The notes beneath the pieces were generated by a model that was not told where the DNA came from, did no database searches, and saw only the letters and a list, made by a program, of their open reading frames with translations. A stretch of 18,013 nucleotides of DNA from JAUWVG01 sp964633715. Lineage in GTDB: Bacteria > Acidobacteriota > Aminicenantia > Aminicenantales > Aminicenantaceae. Each line of letters begins with the position of its first letter. The stretch's first letter is position 1. Made by a program: the position numbers and the translations under genes. The DNA is taken from assembly GCA_964633715.1 (NCBI GenBank), contig CAZWHQ010000064.1:1-18013 (forward strand). The letters are read 5' to 3'. Of the stretch, positions 14,804 through 18,013 are shown one piece after another.

Positions 14804-14846
14804 AAAAAAGCGCCCTAGATCCATGTGGATCTTGGACGCTTTTTTT
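14803..14846. terminator. Bidirectional terminator between comF and hsp20
   Basis: Arms of 20 nt at 14803-14822 and 14827-14846 with a 4-nt loop (ATGT) and two mismatches. The arms begin with seven A residues and end with seven T residues, so each strand reads a GC stem followed by T7. It ends comF on the plus strand and hsp20 on the minus strand, whose stops lie at 14803 and 14858. Confidence 0.9.
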
Positions 14847-14857
14847 CTTTGAATAAA

Positions 14858-15325
14858 TTACGATTTGTTGTTTTTGTGCTCTGCCTTAAGGATTTTCACC
14901 TGTCTTGGTTTGAGCTCTGGTTTCTTCGGCATGATGATCTTTAGAACGCCATTGTGGTGCTCAGCTTTAATGGAGTCTTGATCGATGTAGAGGGGAAGGC
15001 TGAATGAGCGGAAAAATGATCCGTAGGCCCGCTCGATTCTGTGATAGTTTTCTTCTTTGGTTTCTTTTTCGAAATTCCTGTCTCCTCTTAATGTCAGTGT
15101 GTTGTCTTCGATTTTGATTTCAATGTCTTTCTCATCAATACCTGGAACTTCGGCGCTGAGGACGAGTTCTTTTTCTGTTTCGAAGATATCCACCGAAGGT
15201 GTCCATGAACTCGATACCATATCCTTTTCTTCACCGCGGGATGTGACGGCTTCCTCAAAAAGGCGATTCATTTTTTCCCTGATTGTGATTAGATCTCTGA
15301 AAGGATCCCATCTAATTATAGCCAT
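14858..15325 (-). CDS. Small heat-shock protein, Hsp20/alpha-crystallin family
   Basis: A 155-residue ATP-independent chaperone that holds unfolding proteins in the cytoplasm, by family. N-terminal MAIIRWDPFRDLITIREKMNRLFEE is typical of bacterial class A Hsp20. The alpha-crystallin domain is about 41-135, with VPGID (60-64), the loop ERAYGSFFRSFSLP (98-111) and GVL at 126-128. A short V-x-I-like anchor (V143-I145) lies in the tail. AAGGAGGTC precedes the ATG. It has its own strong promoter and shares a terminator with comF, so it is probably monocistronic. Confidence 0.96.
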   Translation of the reverse strand: MAIIRWDPFRDLITIREKMNRLFEEAVTSRGEEKDMVSSSWTPSVDIFETEKELVLSAEVPGIDEKDIEIKIEDNTLTLRGDRNFEKETKEENYHRIERAYGSFFRSFSLPLYIDQDSIKAEHHNGVLKIIMPKKPELKPRQVKILKAEHKNNKS

Positions 15326-15360
15326 TGTCTTTGACCTCCTTAATTTCTTAGTCTTTATAT

Positions 15361-15389
15361 AATATAAGACTTGAGCATGTCTTTGTCAA
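15361..15389 (-). promoter_or_regulatory. Strong sigma-70-type promoter of hsp20
   Basis: On the minus strand: -35 TTGACA (15384-15389, perfect, preceded by C), 17-bp spacer, -10 TATATT (15361-15366). The expected start is near 15354, a 29-nt leader. The region upstream is very AT-rich, as in UP elements. CTTGA/TCAAG (15370-15374 / 15386-15390) form a 5-bp dyad across the -35 and spacer, a possible operator. No CIRCE element is seen. Confidence 0.7.
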
Positions 15390-15505
15390 GTATATATAAA
15401 AAATATTATGCACATATACAAAAAAACCTGCTTTTGCCTGATTTTCTTGGAAAAAAGTCAGATTTGGATAAAATGACAAAATTAATAGGAAAAATACCTT
15501 CAGTT

Positions 15506-15617
15506 GAGTCGCACGGGGACGTCGTATGTCTCCATGTCCATCCACATTCGTATGTGATGGAGGCAGAATGCGTAATGGGTCACGGGTCCGGCTCTAAGAA
15601 GATTTTTTTGTTTTTTT
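15506..15617 (+). ncRNA. Candidate structured RNA between hsp20 and rsmI
   Basis: Read as plus-strand RNA, GAGUCG (15506-15511) pairs with CGGCUC (15589-15594). Inside are hairpin GGGGAC/GUCUCC (15515-15520 / 15528-15533) and a 10-bp hairpin with one bulged C (15537-15547 / 15552-15561, loop UCGU). Two of the pairs are G-U wobbles on this strand and A-C mismatches on the other. Two U runs (15602-15608 and 15610-15617) follow. A poor promoter (ATGACA, 16 bp, TACCTT) would start near 15507. It matches no RNA family I recognise and could be chance. Confidence 0.3.
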
Positions 15618-16316
15618 TGAATATCCCTGAATAAGCACTGTGGCCTCCCCCTTTAGGGTTTTTCCTCTGATTTGGTTTTTTAATTCTTTTGGGGAGCCCC
15701 TGAGAAACTCCTCATAGATTTTTGTCATTTCGCGGGCCACAACGACCTGGCGGTCACCCATAACATCTTGAATCTCTTCTAAAAAGGCCACCAGTCTTCT
15801 TGGGGGGAGGAAGAAAACAAGTGTAGAGGTTTCTTTCTGAAGTGAATCGAGTAATTTTCGTGTGGCCACTGCCTTAGGCGGCGCAAATCCCATAAATAAA
15901 AACCTGTGTGTCGGAAGACCTGCTCCTGAAAGGGCGGCCGTGAGTGCCGAAACTCCTGGAATGACATGGATTCCGATCCCTTTGTTGATAGCTTCTCTGA
16001 TAAGTGGAAATCCGGGATCCGAGATTCCAGGAGTGCCAGCATCCGAAACTAAAGCCACGTTTTTTCCTTCCTGGAGAAGGCGAATGATCTGAGGTATTTT
16101 CTGCGCCTCTTTTGGGTGAAAATAGCTGATGAGTTTCTTTTTAATGTCATATCTGACTAAGAGTTTTCGAGTCTGGCGTGTATCTTCACATGCGATAGAA
16201 TGAACATCTTCAAGGACTTTGAGAGCCCTGATGGTCAAATCCTCGAGGTTACCTATAGGAGTTCCGACGATGTAGAGTTTACCGTAGCTGGAATTGTTTC
16301 TGTGATCCACGGGCAT
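15594..16316 (-). CDS. rsmI: 16S rRNA C1402 2'-O-methyltransferase RsmI
   Basis: A 240-residue SAM-dependent methyltransferase of the tetrapyrrole-methylase fold, modifying C1402 in the ribosomal decoding centre. Family motifs are GTPIGNLEDLT (18-28), ACEDTR (42-47), SDAGTPGISDPG (91-102), IPGVSALTAAL (119-129) and FMGFAPPK (141-148). The usual FYExPHR motif reads FFLPPRR at 168-174, losing both Glu and His. The length is slightly short (E. coli 286), lacking most of the C-terminal helical region. The ATG lies 2 nt after the nadE stop, so it is co-transcribed with nadE. The end carries a lysine/serine-rich KKTKKSS tail. Confidence 0.94.
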   Translation of the reverse strand: MPVDHRNNSSYGKLYIVGTPIGNLEDLTIRALKVLEDVHSIACEDTRQTRKLLVRYDIKKKLISYFHPKEAQKIPQIIRLLQEGKNVALVSDAGTPGISDPGFPLIREAINKGIGIHVIPGVSALTAALSGAGLPTHRFLFMGFAPPKAVATRKLLDSLQKETSTLVFFLPPRRLVAFLEEIQDVMGDRQVVVAREMTKIYEEFLRGSPKELKNQIRGKTLKGEATVLIQGYSKKTKKSS

Positions 16317-16318
16317 GG

Positions 16319-17131
16319 TTATCTATCCCAATCATAAGGGAAAAGGAAATCATGGCCAACAGTACGTTCGGAGATCTTTGGGATAGGAGGGAGTTTTCTC
16401 TTAAATTCCGATCCCTTTATGAGACGGATGATCTTGTCCACTTTATCTCTGCCAAATCCTGAATTGATAACGTTTTCCCGTGACATCCGTTTGTCGACCA
16501 GTAAGAAAAGAATTTGATCGATCTCTTCATAAGAAAGGCCCAATTCATCCTCATCTGTCTGTCCGGCCCACAATCCCGCGGTTGGCACCTTTTTTCTGAT
16601 ATGTTCCGGTACTCCAAGATATTCCGCGAGCTGACGAAGTTGAGTCTTGTACAGATCTCCCAGGGGATTGATGGCACAGGCCATGTCTCCATGGATGGTT
16701 CCATATCCCAGAAGGAGTTCTGTTTTATTACTGGTCCCTAAAATAAGGGCATGTTTTCTTTCTGAGTGATCATAGAGGATGGACATCCGTTCCCTGGCCA
16801 TTTTGTTCCCTTTAATCCGTCGATCCGAAGAAGGATGATGTTTAAAATAGATATCCACCATTGGTGATATATCAATTCTTTCTGACCGGATTTTGAGAGT
16901 ATTGACAACATCTTGGGCATCTTTTTCGCATGACCGGGATAGTTCACCGTAGGGTAAAATAAAGCCGATAACATTCTTGGCGCCAAGTGCTTTGACGGCG
17001 AGAAATGAAGCGACCGCCGAATCCAGTCCACCCGATATTCCCAGAATCCCCTTTTTATATTGAAACTTGGAGAGTTCCTCCTTGATGAACTTTGTCAGAA
17101 TTTTTTCGACAAAAGGGGCATTAATCTTCAT
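16319..17131 (-). CDS. nadE: NAD+ synthetase (synthetase subunit only)
   Basis: A 270-residue ATP pyrophosphatase-type enzyme that amidates deamido-NAD to NAD+. The PP-loop is SGGLDSA (33-39). The ATP/NaAD-binding elements GTSNKTE (132-138), YGTIHGDMACAINPLGDLYK (143-162) and PTAGLWAGQTDEDELG (183-198) are all present. No glutaminase domain is fused. The start overlaps the end of a nitrilase-family gene by 11 nt, so the ammonia is probably supplied by that protein. The enzyme could alternatively use free ammonia. It completes the pathway step after NadD, encoded at 12058. Confidence 0.94.
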   Translation of the reverse strand: MKINAPFVEKILTKFIKEELSKFQYKKGILGISGGLDSAVASFLAVKALGAKNVIGFILPYGELSRSCEKDAQDVVNTLKIRSERIDISPMVDIYFKHHPSSDRRIKGNKMARERMSILYDHSERKHALILGTSNKTELLLGYGTIHGDMACAINPLGDLYKTQLRQLAEYLGVPEHIRKKVPTAGLWAGQTDEDELGLSYEEIDQILFLLVDKRMSRENVINSGFGRDKVDKIIRLIKGSEFKRKLPPIPKISERTVGHDFLFPYDWDR

Positions 17132-17969
17132 AGTCTTGTACGATTCTTTTTAAGGCCTCAAGAATGATCTCTGGTTTGTCATCTCTTTTATAGGGCCACT
17201 TCTTGCGGAATTTTTTTATCTCTTCAAGATCGATATCTGCCACAAGAAAGTCTTCATCCACGTAAGAGGCCTGGGCGATAAGATTTCCACCCGGGCTATA
17301 GATGAACGATCCGCCCGCAAAGATTTTTCCGTCTTCAAAACCGACTCGATTGCAGTAGAAAACAAAGGCCGAAGAAAAGCGGGAAATAGTCTTTCCCATA
17401 AGCTCCCACATCGAACTTGTGGTAAAAGATTGGTCATCGGTGGCCCCTCGGCCAGGTGCTGCACTGATGATGATGTTCAAGCCGGAACCACCGGCAGAGA
17501 GCAGATAGCTGGCACTATAATGGAGAAAGTCATAGCAGATCATCATCCCGGCTTTACCAAAAGGTGTTGTAAATGTTCGAAAGTTTTTACCTTGAGCATA
17601 GAACTTTGCTTCTTCGAACATACCGTATGTGGGTAGAAATACTTTTCTGTGGATGTGGAGTGTCTGTCCCTGGGCCAGGAATGCCGAGGAGTTATAGATC
17701 AGACCATCTTCTCCTTCCTCAACGAAACCAAAAACAATGGACATCCCCTGGCTGAGCGCTTTTATTTTTTTGAAGGAAGTGTCCTTTTGGGGATCAATAG
17801 CAACCTCTTGGGATAAGTCTTTAAGGGTATAACCAGTCAGGCTGAGTTCTGGAAAAATCAAGAGGTCAACATTCTCTTTTTTTGCTTTTGCGGCGATGTT
17901 TTGGTGGAGTTTAAGATTGGACTGGGTATCCCCTAATCGGGGTGATATCTGGGCAAGCGCAACTTTCAT
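17121..17969 (-). CDS. Nitrilase-superfamily amidohydrolase, probable glutaminase of NAD synthetase
   Basis: A 282-residue C-N hydrolase. With numbering from the ATG at 17969, the catalytic triad is visible: E41 in FPELSLTGY, K109 in HRKVFLPTYG and C145 in MICYD, with the second Glu near 119-120 (MFEEAKFY). The length matches a stand-alone nitrilase fold and also the N-terminal glutaminase domain of fused glutamine-dependent NAD synthetases. Because it overlaps nadE by 11 nt, I infer it releases ammonia from glutamine for NadE; a separate amidase role (for example a Nit2-like omega-amidase) is possible. A TTG two codons upstream (17975) is open, but ATG fits the family start MKVALAQ. No Shine-Dalgarno is seen. 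Confidence 0.88.
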   Translation of the reverse strand: MKVALAQISPRLGDTQSNLKLHQNIAAKAKKENVDLLIFPELSLTGYTLKDLSQEVAIDPQKDTSFKKIKALSQGMSIVFGFVEEGEDGLIYNSSAFLAQGQTLHIHRKVFLPTYGMFEEAKFYAQGKNFRTFTTPFGKAGMMICYDFLHYSASYLLSAGGSGLNIIISAAPGRGATDDQSFTTSSMWELMGKTISRFSSAFVFYCNRVGFEDGKIFAGGSFIYSPGGNLIAQASYVDEDFLVADIDLEEIKKFRKKWPYKRDDKPEIILEALKRIVQDYED

Positions 17970-17975
17970 GTTCAA

Positions 17976-18004
17976 AAATTAACATAAATTTTGCCTCTTT
18001 TCAA
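17976..18004 (-). promoter_or_regulatory. Possible promoter of the nitrilase-nadE-rsmI operon
   Basis: On the minus strand: -35 TTGAAA (17999-18004), 17-bp spacer, weak -10 TAATTT (17976-17981). The predicted start falls at about 17969-17970, the A of the ATG, consistent with the missing Shine-Dalgarno. The -10 matches the consensus at only three positions, so this is tentative. Confidence 0.35.
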
Positions 18005-18013
18005 TTTGATTTG

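Noticed and set aside
15371..15634. 87-codon plus-strand frame between hsp20 and rsmI
   Set aside because: It starts inside the hsp20 promoter without a ribosome site, and its content resembles no protein; the sequence is better explained as promoter, structured element and rsmI end.

Overview
This window reads as chromosomal DNA of a Gram-negative, sigma-54-using, moderate-GC bacterium. The basis is an NtrC-type activator with a consensus -24/-12 promoter beside it, a signal-peptide protein that looks like an outer-membrane barrel, and a standard rplU-rpmA-obgE-nadD-rsfS-rlmH series. The Cys-rich receiver protein and the CxxC barrel protein resemble families I remember from Desulfobacterota, Acidobacteriota/Aminicenantes-like and Bacteroidota-related lineages. 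I therefore lean to an anaerobic acidobacterial- or deltaproteobacterial-like lineage, but cannot fix the phylum. Nothing indicates a phage, plasmid, transposase or CRISPR array. Both tRNA genes seen lack an encoded CCA.

Region 1 (1-5829, mostly minus strand). The 3' end of a tRNA-Glu gene opens the window on the plus strand. A minus-strand signalling cluster follows: a soluble PAS-PAS histidine kinase and its NtrC-family sigma-54 activator, overlapping by 11 nt and driven by a good sigma-70 promoter. Next comes a consensus sigma-54 promoter in front of a receiver protein with two repeated four-cysteine modules, closed by a strong terminator. The simplest model is that the kinase phosphorylates the activator, which turns on the Cys-rich receiver protein at the sigma-54 promoter. 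Upstream of the kinase lies a vSGLT-like Na+/solute symporter translated after a small two-helix membrane protein.

Region 2 (6213-9641, minus strand). A secreted, probably outer-membrane beta-barrel protein with an N-terminal CxxC domain is followed by an OmpR-type regulator and a membrane histidine kinase. This looks like a three-gene envelope signalling operon.

Region 3 (9642-14846). A promoter, an 87-bp nested palindrome and tRNA-Val(TAC) on the minus strand precede a plus-strand housekeeping operon: rplU (with a 100-residue Lys/Ala/Pro tail), rpmA, obgE, nadD and rsfS. A second promoter then precedes rlmH, a DksA/TraR-type regulator and comF. A bidirectional terminator separates this operon from the convergent hsp20.

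Region 4 (14858-18013, minus strand). A nitrilase-type glutaminase, NAD+ synthetase and rsmI form a tight operon. The first two look like a split glutamine-dependent NAD synthetase, complementing nadD elsewhere in the window. A small heat-shock protein with its own strong promoter follows. Between rsmI and hsp20 lies an unexplained structured element of about 90 nt that folds better as plus-strand RNA.

The most interesting items are the sigma-54/Cys-receiver circuit, the structured element near 15506-15594, the nested palindrome at 9795-9881 and the L21 tail.
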